From: Mytilus galloprovincialis | Taxonomy: Eukaryota; Mollusca; Bivalvia; Mytilida; Mytilidae | Assembly (NCBI RefSeq): GCF_965363235.1 | Contig: NC_134845.1 | Location: 22,694,524-22,758,523, forward strand | Direction of reading: 5' to 3' | Length of the DNA: 64,000 bases | Shown here: piece by piece, positions 12,001-25,540 of the stretch | How the letters are laid out: each line of letters opens with the position of its first letter | Numbering within the stretch: position 1 is the stretch's first letter | The notes under the pieces: generated by a model | Databases searched by the model: none | Told to the model about the DNA's origin: nothing | Seen by the model: only the letters and a program-made list of their open reading frames with translations | Program-made: the position numbers and the translations under genes

Positions 12001-15000
12001 CTCGAGATATTCTCCCGCATGCGTTATAACACAAGTGTTCGCGGTATTCCTGTTTTGTTATTGATATATATATATATATATATATATACAGTGTATGTAA
12101 AGTGCGGATCCTAAAATACCATTTTCACTGTATATCCCATGCATTTCTGATGTAGAATGGTAAATAAACAGACGAATAAATTATGATTCTTGAAGAAAAT
12201 GAAAAAAAATACTTCACATGTATATGTTTAGTAAGAAATTATACAATTTAGACAAAGTACGAGATGGGAACGGGTTTTTATCGCGCCGAGAGCCATCCAT
12301 ACGTGAAATATATACCGAAATAGGTGAATATTTAGGACGTTTTACGAACAAATCGTGCAGGTGATTAAAATCTAGCAGGAAAGATGTAGTTGCAGAAACA
12401 TATTCATTTCAACACAATTATTAATGTTGTATAACGTTGAATAGCTTTTGTTATTCAGTTTGTCCATATTGTATTGAATTCCACTATGATGCTATCTTTA
12501 TGCGAGTCATGTTTACTGTTGAATAATGATAATTTACTTTCATTTCCACTGTAGAGCGATTCATTAGTATTGTATATGCGGTGCATTTTCACTGTAATAA
12601 TTTTTTTCATTTTTATGCATAAAACTCCTAATTCAGCCGACTTGCTCAAACAATAATTAAAGTAAGAAAAGGATTTGATAGTGCTGACTTTGAGAAGGAA
12701 TTTTAAAGTTTGATTGAACACTCTAATAGAATTAACCCTGAACAGTTGTGGCAAATTTGAACACATTATTAAAGCTTGATACTATCTGAATTTGGATTGT
12801 GATCAAATTTATGACGTTATATAGATTTCTGACACAAGGTAAATGTGGTCGAAGATCTTACAAATCGTATGCGCAATACTGTGCAACTGAAGGTTTCTTC
12901 TTGAAACTTTTCAAAAATTTGAAATTTAAAAAATAAATAAAAGAGATATGAACCCCTTAAAAAAATTAGAACCCGCCCCTAACATTTTGTATCCCTTCTA
13001 GGATCAATAACGATTAAACCAAATCCCAGTCTTTCCGTTTTGGTAATGAACCTTGTAGTACAAATTTAAAGAGATCCATACACTTAAACACAAGTTATTG
13101 TCTGGAAAAATAGAATAAAGGTTTTTTTTTTTTGCCATTTCTTTTGCCCCTTATTTCTGCATGTTTGGGCCAATTATCCCCGAACCCAATCCCAGTCTTC
13201 CGTTTGTGATATTGTTCCTTGTCGGACAATACGACAAAGATCCAAAAACTTACACACAATTGATACCCATGAAATAAATAAGGAAAACAAATAAATAAAT
13301 ACTCTTTATCATTTTGAGATCGCTCAGATACATGGCGTACGTTAATTTTACATATTATATTATCATGATAATTCTTGTTCGCATTCGGAGCCTTTCTTGC
13401 TTGAGCACAAATTCATATTGCCTATTACCTATGATGTTTCTTACGTTCTTAGTGCATTCGTTAGGATACAATTATGTGTTGTTTCGATACATAGTAAACA
13501 GTGTCTTAACAATTTGTATAATCAATTAAAATGTATTTCAGAATGTTGAGAGAAACATTAGAACTCACGTCTAGAAACATCAAAAATGTAAAAGACAAGT
13601 GCGAGGGAAAACCAATGGAATCTGTAGCTCTTATATGTCAAAGACCAGCATCGTTAAATAATTTCAAAGAAGTTGAACACATGGTTTCTAATAACGAGCA
13701 GTGTTTAGTAGCTTTGTTGAAAACTCTCAATGAGAAAAGCAGCGCTAGCGGGTCGTAAGTACATATATCAAAACTATTTTTCATTTAATAAAGCATTAAA
13801 CAATATAATAGTCAATCAAAATTTAGAGACCCAAGCAGTTACATATTAACCTATGAGGCTATGGATTGAGTCTAATCGTTAAATAAATGTTTTATTACAG
13901 AATTGATCGTTGACAAATTTGTAATCGTTATGATTATCAGATCATCTTCTATTGCAAGCACTGAATGCGCAATACAATTTTGTAGCCTTATTTGTACTAT
14001 CTTGGTCAAACGGTTTTGATTTTGATTTGTTAGTTGCATGTTTTTTTATATCCCATCTACGATAGATAGTAGAGGGGCATTATGTTTTCTGGTCTGTGCG
14101 TCTGTTCGGTCGTCTATTCGTTCGTACGTCTGTTCCGTTTTGGGTTGAAAAAAAAATTGGTCAAGGTAGTTTTTGATGAAGTTGAAGTCAACTTGAAAGT
14201 TAGTATACATGTTCCCTATGATATGATCTTTTTTTTTACGAAACTTAGTAGGTTAAAACTTTCATGTCCACTGAACATAGAACAGGCCTAGGTTTTGTGT
14301 TATGAATTGCCTTTAACATACACCATGTTGTCACATGAACTGTGAATGATAGACCAAGTCCGGAAGACCCTGTTTAACAACCCTTCGTGATGAGATACTG
14401 CTTGTTAATCGTGCTAAGGCCAACCCATTCACTTCTACCCCGCAGCTTAGACACCACTGGCATCCAGGTGGTCGTGTTAGTGTTTGAAGAATGGCCCGTC
14501 GACTTCATAGCGGCAACCTTAGAGCATGTTGTGTTATCAAGAGACCTGTCCTAATAGTCAGGCACCATATTATCATTTTCAGTGAGCTAATGACCATCGA
14601 CACTGGAACATAAGACGCTGGCAAAATATCATTGTTCAGATTGGAGTTAGATTCTGTTACGACCAGTAGACGGCAGAATACGAGTTTGGCGGGAAAATAA
14701 AACTGCCTATGACCAAATAAACATTTGCCCAACGACTGCATTTGGTTCTGGTGGTGTTACAGTATGAGTTTGCTTCTTATACAGGTGTAAGCTTGGTATG
14801 CATATTCTGCAGGGTAACATGAATGGACAGACATACAGGGATTTTGTGTTTAGAAACATTGTAGTCCCTCTTTTTGACAATCACCCACTTGCGTCAATAC
14901 CAGTGTACATGCATTTATAGACGATAACGAAAGACCTCGCAGGACATGAATTGTAATAGAGTACAAAGACCAAGAAGCAATTGGCACTATCTTATGGCCT

Positions 15001-18000
15001 TTCATGACATGAACCCTATCGAACATATCTGGGATGCCATTAGCAGAAATCTCAATCGCAGAGATCCACCACTGCAAAATCTTTGCGATTTAAGACTGTC
15101 AATTGTTGATGAATGGAATAAATTTTCTCAACTAAAGTTCAGAAGACTTGTACAGAGTATGAAACGCCGTGTTACTGTACCGGAAGAGAGATGGTTGCAC
15201 ATCCTATTGACTCAAATATTGACATTAAATTTGTTGAACATACCATTAAGATTAATTGTAGAGAATTTTAATGATATTGGGTGATTTATTATTGTAAAAA
15301 AATTAAATCACAGTGAAACTTAATTGCCGTTTCTTATTTGTGTAATTTGCACTATTTTTAATGCAAAATTTTAAAATGCATAGAACCTGCAAAAGTGACC
15401 AAAATTAAGTTTATGGTTTGTTCATGGTGTATGTAAACAAAATTGATATATTATTTGTTTCTCTTTTAAAGTATATAACTGATTTTCTTAAATGAAAAAA
15501 CAAAATCGATGCAAAAAAAATAGGTGGGGCTTTAGTTTTGGCGGACTGTATATATAACTTTTACAAAAATCTTCTCTTAAACTTCATATTAGACAAATTC
15601 AACCAAACCACAAATATCATTAGGGTATCCAGTCTAACAAATGTTTCAGATTACCCTGCCTGCCAACCAACATGGCCAATATGGCTAAAAGTAGAATATA
15701 AAGTTTTTGTCTTATAGTTATATCTCTGAAACTAAAGCAAAAGTAAAATGGTTGTATTATTTCATGCATCAACTGTAAACAAAAATATCAGCCTGAGGTG
15801 AGCGCTCTAGTTATTGGATGGGACTATTATTTTGGGATCTGGATTAAAAGTTCATATATTATATATAATAAAGTAATGTTATATTTATAGGCATGGTCAG
15901 TTAGAAAAAGAAAATAATTCACTGAAGACAGCAGTTTAGAGAAATGTGCAAGAAAAGAATGAGTTGATTCTTAGGTAATTTAAAGCAGACAGTATAAAGG
16001 GTTTATTATAGATCGTACTTGTATCACATTTTTAGCAATGCAATGTTCATATGTTAAGAGTATGTGGTGATTATCCAAAAATATACAAAACTGGCCGAAT
16101 GATATTTTCTGTTTAATGGAAATTTGTCGTATTTCATCATTGGGGTATTATTTTAAAACGGCTGTACATAGAGAAAATCTGGCATTGGCAGATATGGTTA
16201 CAATGTTGAGCTCTACCAGTTGTCTATTTACATCTACAAGAGGGGCGAAAGATACCAGAGTAACAGTCAAACTCATAGATCGAAAATAAACTGACAACGC
16301 CATTGCTAAAAAATAAAAAGACAACACAGGCAAATAATAATGCAACCATTAAACTTTTAAACAATTTTCTTATTGGAGTTGGAGTTATTGCCCTGAAATG
16401 ACGGATTTGACTATTTTGCTTCCAATATGCCCGTTATCTTGAAAACTAAAATAAGTGAACTTTGAACATTAAAACTAATCAGCAAGAAATGTCTTCAAAC
16501 ATGTCAATAAAGCGGAAATCTTCAATAGACTCCTTATTAGAGTTATTGCCATTTCATAAGTATTTTTTTCATCGGAAGTGACATTGATAGGTCATACCGG
16601 TGATATGTGGCCGCAGAAATTTCATTGCGCTTTAAGCTGATTACAGAACGTATTTCGTATAATTACTTTAATAACAAATCGTGAATACCGAAACTTTGTG
16701 TTAACGCACGCGGAAGAATATATCGAGAACGTTTAGTGACAAAAGCGGGAAACATGAATGCCCACTCAAATCTAACCTATTAGAAAAACGAACTTTTACA
16801 GGAGAGTGTCCACCATGCACTTGCACAGCACTATAAATAAAATAGTAGAATATAACATGTATAATGATATATAAATGGATGAAATCTAGCCTTTAAAGTT
16901 ATTAGGATGATCTGCTCTATATATATAACTGTTAAAAATCTATTAATATACTATATAATATATAACAACAAACCAGAGTATGCTGCTAACAAATGATATA
17001 ACGATTGTTATGGTGGGGTTGAAATCCCTGTCATTTATTCATCATCAACACTGGAACTTGTCTTAGAAAAAAATATTATACATTAAGTTTATGTTTAGAG
17101 ATATAATGGTTTTCTAAGACAAATGCTTGTGACCATCCACCAGAACTTGTGTTCATTCGGTGTTCATTACGTTAGTACTTTGATTATCATTTATTTTGAG
17201 TTTTTGTCTCAAATCTAGAAACGTCCTTGTTTAAACACATTTATATCATTCAATAAATATTGAAATTATCGAACCAATTTCATCATATAAATTGGGCCAA
17301 TACCGTTGTTTTGTCAGTTTGTGGCGAATACAGTCTACATTACATGAATAAATTCCCAGTATTAATTTAGTTTCTTTAGCAATAAAGCACTACCGTATTT
17401 TTTATGGGACAATTATTTTGGGATCTCTTGCGGAGTAGTTCATATATTATATATAATAAAGTAATGTTACATTTTTTTAGTTATGGTCAGCTAGAAAAAG
17501 AAAATGATTCACTGAAGACAACAGTTCAGAGAAATATGCAAGAAAAGGATGACTTGATTTTTAGGTAATTTAAAGCAGACAGTATAAAGCGTTTATAATA
17601 GATCATATCACATTTTTTAGCAAAGCAATATTCATATTTTAAGAGTTTATTGGTGATTATCAAAACATATACAAAACGGGCCGAATGATATTTTCCGTCG
17701 ACTGGTTATTGAAGTTATTACTCTTGTATCTTATCTTGAAAACTATTAAAAATAGATAGAGATTTAAATAACAAAAATGACCAACCACACAAGACCTACA
17801 ATGAGGTCAAACGCTGCGAATAAAGTTACATGATTGCCCTTAAATGGCAATTTCCCTTCTTCTTTTGAGTTTAGGCAAAAAGTGAATAAGAAAGAGAGAA
17901 ACTGTTAACACTTAGTCTAGTTTACAATTTGAAAAGTTCGTATTTAACCCCGCCTCATTTTTATGCGCCTCTCCCAAGTCAGGAGCCTGTTGTTCAGTAG

Positions 18001-21000
18001 TTGGTTTTGGTTCATGTCTGTCATATTTGTTTTTCGTAAATTGAGTTGTTATTATAAATAAGGTCGTTTGTTTTCTCAGCTGAATTAATTCACATTTTTC
18101 TTGTCGGGGCCTTTTATTGCCAACTATACGGTATGGGTTTTTTCCTCATTGTTAAAGGCCGTACGGTTGTCTATTATTGATTGCATACATCCTATTCATT
18201 TTAACGTTGGGGAGTACTTGTCTCATTGGCAATCATACTACATCTTCTTGTCATTATATAGACATATGTGAGCGACGAATGGTCTAAGAGGGTCTAGTTA
18301 TAGTTTATTCTAATGTCAGGTCCAGTTTTCGATTGGAAGCTTTAGTTAAGAAATTTAAACAAGTTTCACAATGTGTATGTGCAAACTGGAAACATGTAGG
18401 TCATGTTGCTGGTTGTTGTCAGTTATTATTTATCTTTTTCGTTAGAAAGAAATTTGCCTAACTGAAACAGTTGGTCGTCTCACTGAAACGGTTTCATATT
18501 TTACATAGAAGTATTACTATATTTATTGTCAAACGTTCAAATTTGGCAATAAAACCTTTTTTTATACGGTTGGGATTTATCTCAAACAATTTATCTGCAT
18601 TATAAGATGCATTTTACAATAAATAGCAATTACAAAAATGTAGTTTTATTAGTATTCGGCCAATTTGTTATATCTTTTACATTAAGTGTTAATGACCTGA
18701 TTATTTTTATTTCATTTAATATTCTTATTAGAGAGTACATACTGCATGTTCATATAATTGTAACTGACGATGACATTTATTTTTATTTAAGGACAAGGAT
18801 ATGAGATGACTATTTTTGTTATTTACAGAGTACAACATACTGAAAAAGAAAACACGATCATAAAGAACAATTTAGATAAGAAAACCAGGGAAAATGAAGA
18901 CTTAAAGACAAGGCATATACACATGTTTAAGCAAACTAATATTAAATGTATAGTTTATAGCTATGCCACCCAAACAAGTGAAATGCCTCGTGAAGTATTG
19001 ACCGAAGCAAATACATTGTAGTTATGTTGAACTTTGGTCATTGACATGGTTATAATAAGAAATTTTAACTGCTTATCAAACTTTGAAAAACTAAGTATAT
19101 TCTACCCCAGGAATATACTACCTTAGCTGTATTCGGCAAAACCTTTCGCAATTTAAGTCTTAAGATTAATTCTATTCAACTCGTACTTTATATGCCCTTT
19201 TTAGTATTTGTAAATTCGAGCGTCAGTGGTGTGGTTTTTTTTTAGATGGCATGAACAAAATATAATCCTGGTATCTATGATGAGTTCATAAATTAACGGT
19301 TTGGATTTGTGTACGGTTATGTATTTTGTAATAAAGTTTCTTGTAAAAAATCCACTGTTTTAACTGATGAACATTGTTATGCTCTTTCATTATTTAGCAC
19401 AAAAGAGGTGGGAGATTTAAACAAGAATCGATTTGTTATTTACATATTAATTGGTTGTAGTTTTCGGAAGTTTAGTCCTCAATGCTCACACACTTGTAAT
19501 CCTTAATGATTAGTTTATTTGGTATATTATTATACTTTGATGTGAATTTTACATTTAGGTTGAGCCAGGTAGCTGGAGCAAAACTTATGGCAGGCAATAC
19601 CAGCATCGCAGACTTGGGGGATAAATACAGACCGACTAGAATAGCAGAATTATATTCTGAGCTTTATGACAATGAATGGACAGAAGCAGTAGATGACCTC
19701 AGCACAAAATGGTCTGAGGACATAATAGTTCGCCATTTATTCATAATACTCCAGGTAGTGTTTGATCATATTCATTTCTGTTCGTTAAAACGGTTAAATA
19801 TAAATACACCTCATATTGATGTATGTACAATTTAAAGGAAAAGGGAAAGTAAATAACAAAAATAAATGTTCAGTCCCTTGAATTTGAATCAAATTATGCC
19901 GTATGTTATTTCGGTCCTTTGCTAAATGTTATGGTAAATAAAAAATGATAGTCTGATCAAAGTATCGATTTTTGGTTCGACGTTGAGTTCATTTCATCGC
20001 AGTTTCTATTTACATAATAGTTATTGAAAAACTGGTCATTATCGTGATATATGGACTGCCCACAGGACAGTGGTATTGACTGAGACAGCGATAATGACTG
20101 AGCCAAAGGCGAGGTCATTATCGCTGTCGCAGTCAATACCACCGTCCTACGGGCTGTCCATTTATCACGATAATGACCGGTTTTTCGATAACTATTATGT
20201 TTATTTCATTGAGAAACTATGTTTTAAAAAGAATTCATACATTCAAATTGTTGAAAGTAACCTCGAGATAATGTACGAATTCGTTAGGAAAGAGTGAAGA
20301 CCGGTCATAGTTTTAGATATCTGTATAAGTCACTTCAACATTTGAAATACAAAATAAAGTTTACTCTAATTTCATCAGTCGCAAAACGGTCATTAGAGTT
20401 GTCTACACTAGCAGATGTGTCTTCCATTTTCCTAACTGTAAACTGCAAACACGTCTGAATCGCGTTGTGTTTTATTACGGAACGTCACTCAAACAAACAA
20501 ACCACGCCCCACCGGTCATTATCATGTAAAAGTCTGTTAACGACCGGTTTTCCGGTCCGCTTTGTTCTGTTAATGACCGATGGAACTTATTACTGAAGAA
20601 TAAAGAATGTCATGTGGCCTCTTTTTATCCAATAAGATAAGCTTATTCTTAACCGATATGAAATAAATGTTAATTCAATTACCATAATGAATGACTATAA
20701 ACAAAATTTCATATGTTTTAAACATTTCTCAGGGATGTAATAAAGCATGCTGTCAGCTAGCAAGTCAACAAATACAGGACTTAGTTCGGAAGTTATTTTT
20801 AGATACATCATCTGATGTAAGTATATTCAGTAAAAGCTACAATCACACTACCATATACAGAGACAGACCATGTATCATGTACGGAGCTGTGAGAGCTCGA
20901 TACACTTGTTTATACAAACACTCAAATATTTCTGATAAACCAAGGAAAAATCCAAAAAGATCACAAAATGTCAAACTAGATTCTTTTTTTCAAGTGGGCA

Positions 21001-24000
21001 TAAGAAAAACGATAAAGAGCAAGCAACAGTTTTCCTACGAAAAAAAAAATGAAAAAGAAACGAATGTGAAATATAAATCATGAACTATAATTTTAAGAAC
21101 TTTATTTTGAAATTTTTCATCAGTGATACAACAGATTTAGTCTGCCTAATATCTTGACATACATCTATAAATTGACAATAAGGATCGATAATTTCATATT
21201 TACAATTGTGAACTTTCCATTTCCTTGAAGCAACATTCCAACATAAATACATATGTATTATATTTATTTATCATATACTACATGCCTAATACAGTGCGTT
21301 TTGCATATGTGTACACAGTACATGTAACAACCGGAAGAAAACAAGTCGTATTTGCACGCCCAGTCTGATAACCTCGTAACAACCCAATGACGTACATGCA
21401 TGTAGCTGATATGGCCGTATTTTCGGAAGTATATGATAAAGAGATTAATACATGGCCATTGCTATATCGGCCCGGGTATCATTCCTCGACCTATACCAGC
21501 ACCTCCACTACGTCGGGGGGGGGGGGGGGGTCTCGGGATGACACTCGGGTCGATATGAAAAATCCCATGTATTAATCTTTATATATATATTAAATCTGTT
21601 GTAGAGTTGTCACTGACTCAGACGTACTTATAGATATAATTATTTTCTGTGACTGTATCTTACATTAATTTGTAGGATCCTTTACTATAGATAATTGAGC
21701 TGATCTGTAACAATAACATCTCCATGCCTTATATATCATGTACTGTAGTACGACGCTAAATTAAAACTGACGAGGAAAGGTAACACACGAACACCGAAAG
21801 CTTTATTATTTGTGAAGCCCAGTTGGTCGTGTGGTCTAGCGGGACGGCTACAGTGCAAGCGATTTGGTGTTACGATATCTCAGTAATATGGGTTCAAATA
21901 CCGACCAGGAAAGAACAAAAAATTTGCGAAAGCAAATTTACAGATCTAACATTGTTGGGTTGATGTTTAGACGAGTTGTATATACATAATGTACACAGCC
22001 ATGTATCACCATCATTGCTGGTGATCCGATGGATAAATCTGTTGTAGAGTTGTCACTGACTCAGACGTACTTATAAATATAATTATTTTCTGTGACTGTA
22101 TCTTGCATTAATTTGTAGGATCCTTTACTTTGGATAATTGAGCTGATCTGTAACAATAACATCTCCATGCCTTATATATCATGTACTGTAGTACGACGCT
22201 AGATTAAAACTGACGAGGAAAGGTAACACACGACCACTGAAAGCTTTATTATTAGCTCACCTGGCCCGAAGGGCCAAGTGAGCTTTTCTCACCACTTGGC
22301 GTCCGTCGTCCGTCGTCGTCGTCCGTCGTCCGTCGTCGTCGTCGTTAACAATTTACATTTTGAACTTCTTCTAGAGAACCACTGAATGGAATGGAACCAA
22401 ACATGGAATGAATGTTCCTTATGAGGTGCTGACCAAGTGTTGTTACTTTGTAGCCGATCCATCATCCAAGATGGCCGCCAGCAGGGGACTTAGTTTAACA
22501 TAGGACCCTATGGGAAATGCATACAAATGACTTCTTTTAGAGAACCACTGAATGGAATGAAACCAAACATGGCATGAATGTTCCTTATGAGGTACTGACC
22601 AAGTGTTGTTACTTTGTTGCCGATCCATCATCCAAGATGGCTGCTAGCCGGGGACTTAGTTTAACATAGGACCCTATGGGAAATGCATACAAATGACTTC
22701 TTTTAGAGAACCACTGAATTGAATGAAACCAAACATGGCATAAATGTTCCTTATGAGGTGCTGACCAAGTGTTGTTACTTTGTTGCCGATCCATCATCCA
22801 AGATGGCCGCCAGCGGGGGACTTAGTTTAACATAGGACCCTATGGGAAATGCATACAAATGACTTCCTCTAGAGAACCACTGAATGGAATGAAACCAAAC
22901 ATGGCATGAATGTTCCTTATGAGGTGCTGACCAAGTGTTGTTACTTTGTTGCCGATCCTTCATCCAAGATGGCCGCCAGCCAGGAACTTAGTTTAACATA
23001 GGACCCTATGGGAAATGCATACAAATGACTTCTTTTAGAGAACCACTGAATGGAATAAAACCAAACATAGCATGAATGTTCCTTATGGGGTGCTGACCAA
23101 GTGTTGTTACTTTGTAGCCGATCCATCATCCAAGATGGCCGCCAGCAGGGGACTTAGTTTAACATAGGACCCTATGGGAAATGCATACAAATGACTTCTA
23201 GAGAACCACTAAATGGAATGAAACCAAACATAGCATGAATGTTCCTTATGGAGTGCTGACCAAGTGTTGTTACTTTTTAGCCGATCCATCATCCAAGATG
23301 GCCGCCAGCGGGGGACTTAGTTTAACATAGGACCCTATGGGAAATGCATACAAATGACTTCTTCTAGAGAACCACTAAATGGAATGAAACCAAACATAGC
23401 ATGAATGTTCCTTATGGAGTGCTGACCAAGTGTTGTTACTTTGTAGCCAATCCATCATCCAAGATGGCCGCCAGCGGAGGACTTAGTTTAACATAGGACC
23501 CTATGGGAAATGCATACAAATGACTTCTTTTAGAGAACCACTGAATGGAATGAAATCAAACATGGCATGAATGTTCCTAATGTGGTGCTGACCAAGTGTT
23601 GTTACTTTGTAGCCGATCCATTATCCAAGATGGACGCCAGCGGGGGACTTAGTTTAACATAGGACCCTATGGGAAATGCATACAAATGACTTCTTTTAGA
23701 GAACAACTGAATGGAATGAAACCAAACATTGCATGAATGTTCCTTATGCCGTGCTGACCATGTGTTGTTACTTTGTAGCCCATCCATCATCCAAGATGGC
23801 CGCCAGCATGGGACTTAGTTTAACATAGGACCCTATGGGAAATGCATACAAATGACTTCTTTTAGAGAACCACTGAATGGAATGAAATCAAACATGGCAT
23901 GAATGTTCCTAATGTGGTGCTGACCAAGTGTTGTTACTTTGTAGCCGATCCATTATCCAAGATGGCCGCCAGCAGGGACTTAGTTTAACATAGGACCCTA

Positions 24001-25498
24001 TTGGAAATGCATACAAATGACTTCTTTTAGAGAACCACTGAATGGAATAAAACTAAACATTGCATGAATGTTCCTTATGAGGTGCTGACCAAGTGTTGTT
24101 ACTTTGTAGCAGATCCATCATCCAAGATGGCCGCCAGCAGGGGACTTAGTTTAACATAGGACCCTATGGGAAATGCATACAAATGACTTCTTTTAGAGAA
24201 CCACTGAATGGAATAAAACCAAACATGGCATGAATGTTCCTTATGAGGTGCTGACCAAGTGTTGTTACTTTGTAGCCGATCCGCCATCCAAGATGGCCGC
24301 CAGTGGGGGACTTTTGAATGAAATTAAACATGTTCCTTTCCTTATCAATGAGGTTGTGTTGTCACTTTTAGCCAAATTTTATATTTTTTCATATGATTTC
24401 AAAAACCCAAGTAGAATCAGGTGAGCGATACAGGCTCTTGAGAGCCTCTAGTTTAAGAAGCCCAGGTGGTCGTGTGGTCCAGCGGGACGGCTACAGTGCA
24501 GGCGATTTGGTGTCACGATATCTCAGTAGCATGGGTTCGAATCCCGGCGAGGGAAGAACAAAAAATTTGCGAAAGCAAATTTACATATCTAACATTTGTG
24601 GTTTGATGTTTAGACGAGTTGTATATACATAATGTACACAGTCATGTATCACCATCATTGCTGGTGATCCGATGGATAAATGTGTTGTAGAGTTGTCACT
24701 GACTCAGACGTACTAATAATTATTTTCTGTGACTGTGTCTTGCATTAATTTGTAGGATCCTTTACTATAGATAATTGAGCTGATCTGTAACAATAACATC
24801 TCCATGCCTAAATACATTATGTACTGTAGTACGACGCTAGATTAAAACTGACGAGGAAAAGTAACACACGACTACCGACAGCTTTATTATTTGTTAAGCC
24901 CAGGTGGTCGTGTGGTCTAGCGGGACGGCTACAGTGCAGGCGAGTTGGTGTCACGATATCTCAGTAGCATTGGTTCGAATCCCGGCGAGGGCAGAACAAA
25001 AAAAATTTGCGAAATTTTACAGATCTAACATTGTTGGGTTGATGTTTAGACGAGTTGTATATACATAATGTACACAGCCATGTTTCACCATCATTGCTGG
25101 TGATCCGATGGATAAATCTGTTGTAGAGTTGTCACTGGTTCAGACATACTTATAAATATAATTCTTTTCTGTGACTGTATCTTGCATTAATTTGTAGAAT
25201 CCTTTACTATAGATAATTGAGCTGATCTGTAACAATAACATCTCCATGCCTTATATATCATGTACTGTAGTACGACGCTAAATTAAAACTGACGAGGAAA
25301 GATAACACACGACCACCGAAAGCTTTATTATTTGTGAAGCCCAGGTGGTCGTGTGGTCTAGCGGGACGGCTACAGTGCAGGCGATTTGGTGTCACGATTT
25401 CTCAGTAGCAAGGGTTCGAATCCCGGCGAGGGAAGAACAAAAAATTTGCGAAAGCAAATTAACAGATCTAACATTGTTGGGTTGATGTTTAGACGAGT

Positions 25499-25540
<42 letters not shown>

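Larger units (their letters stand above)
21590..25500 (+). repeat. Tandem array of a 440-bp tRNA-derived SINE-like unit
   Basis: Heads start at about 21815, 24457, 24896 and 25336. The last three are spaced 440 bp. Each head resembles a tRNA, with an A-box-like 'tggtctagcgg' and a B box 'ggttcgaatcc' followed by 'cggcgaggg'. The first head has a mutated B box ('ggttcaaatac'). Each body carries 'gttgggttgatgtttagacg', 'tcactgactcagacgtac', 'aattgagctgatctgtaac' and 'gtactgtagtacgacgct'. The array is interrupted at 22256-24452. Pol III origin is inferred from the boxes. Confidence 0.75.

Noticed and set aside
20691..21083. 130-codon ORF around gene 1 exon 8
   Set aside because: Only 20733-20816 aligns with gene 2. 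A good gtaagt donor ends it, and the rest is low-complexity Lys/Ser-rich translation of intron.
21815..21915. tRNA gene
   Set aside because: A and B boxes are present, but the acceptor stem does not close and the unit is repeated with a long body. It is a SINE head.
22443..24287. Series of 62-codon minus-strand ORFs with nearly the same protein
   Set aside because: They follow the 166-bp period of a noncoding satellite and include no start or splice context. The shared protein reflects shared DNA.
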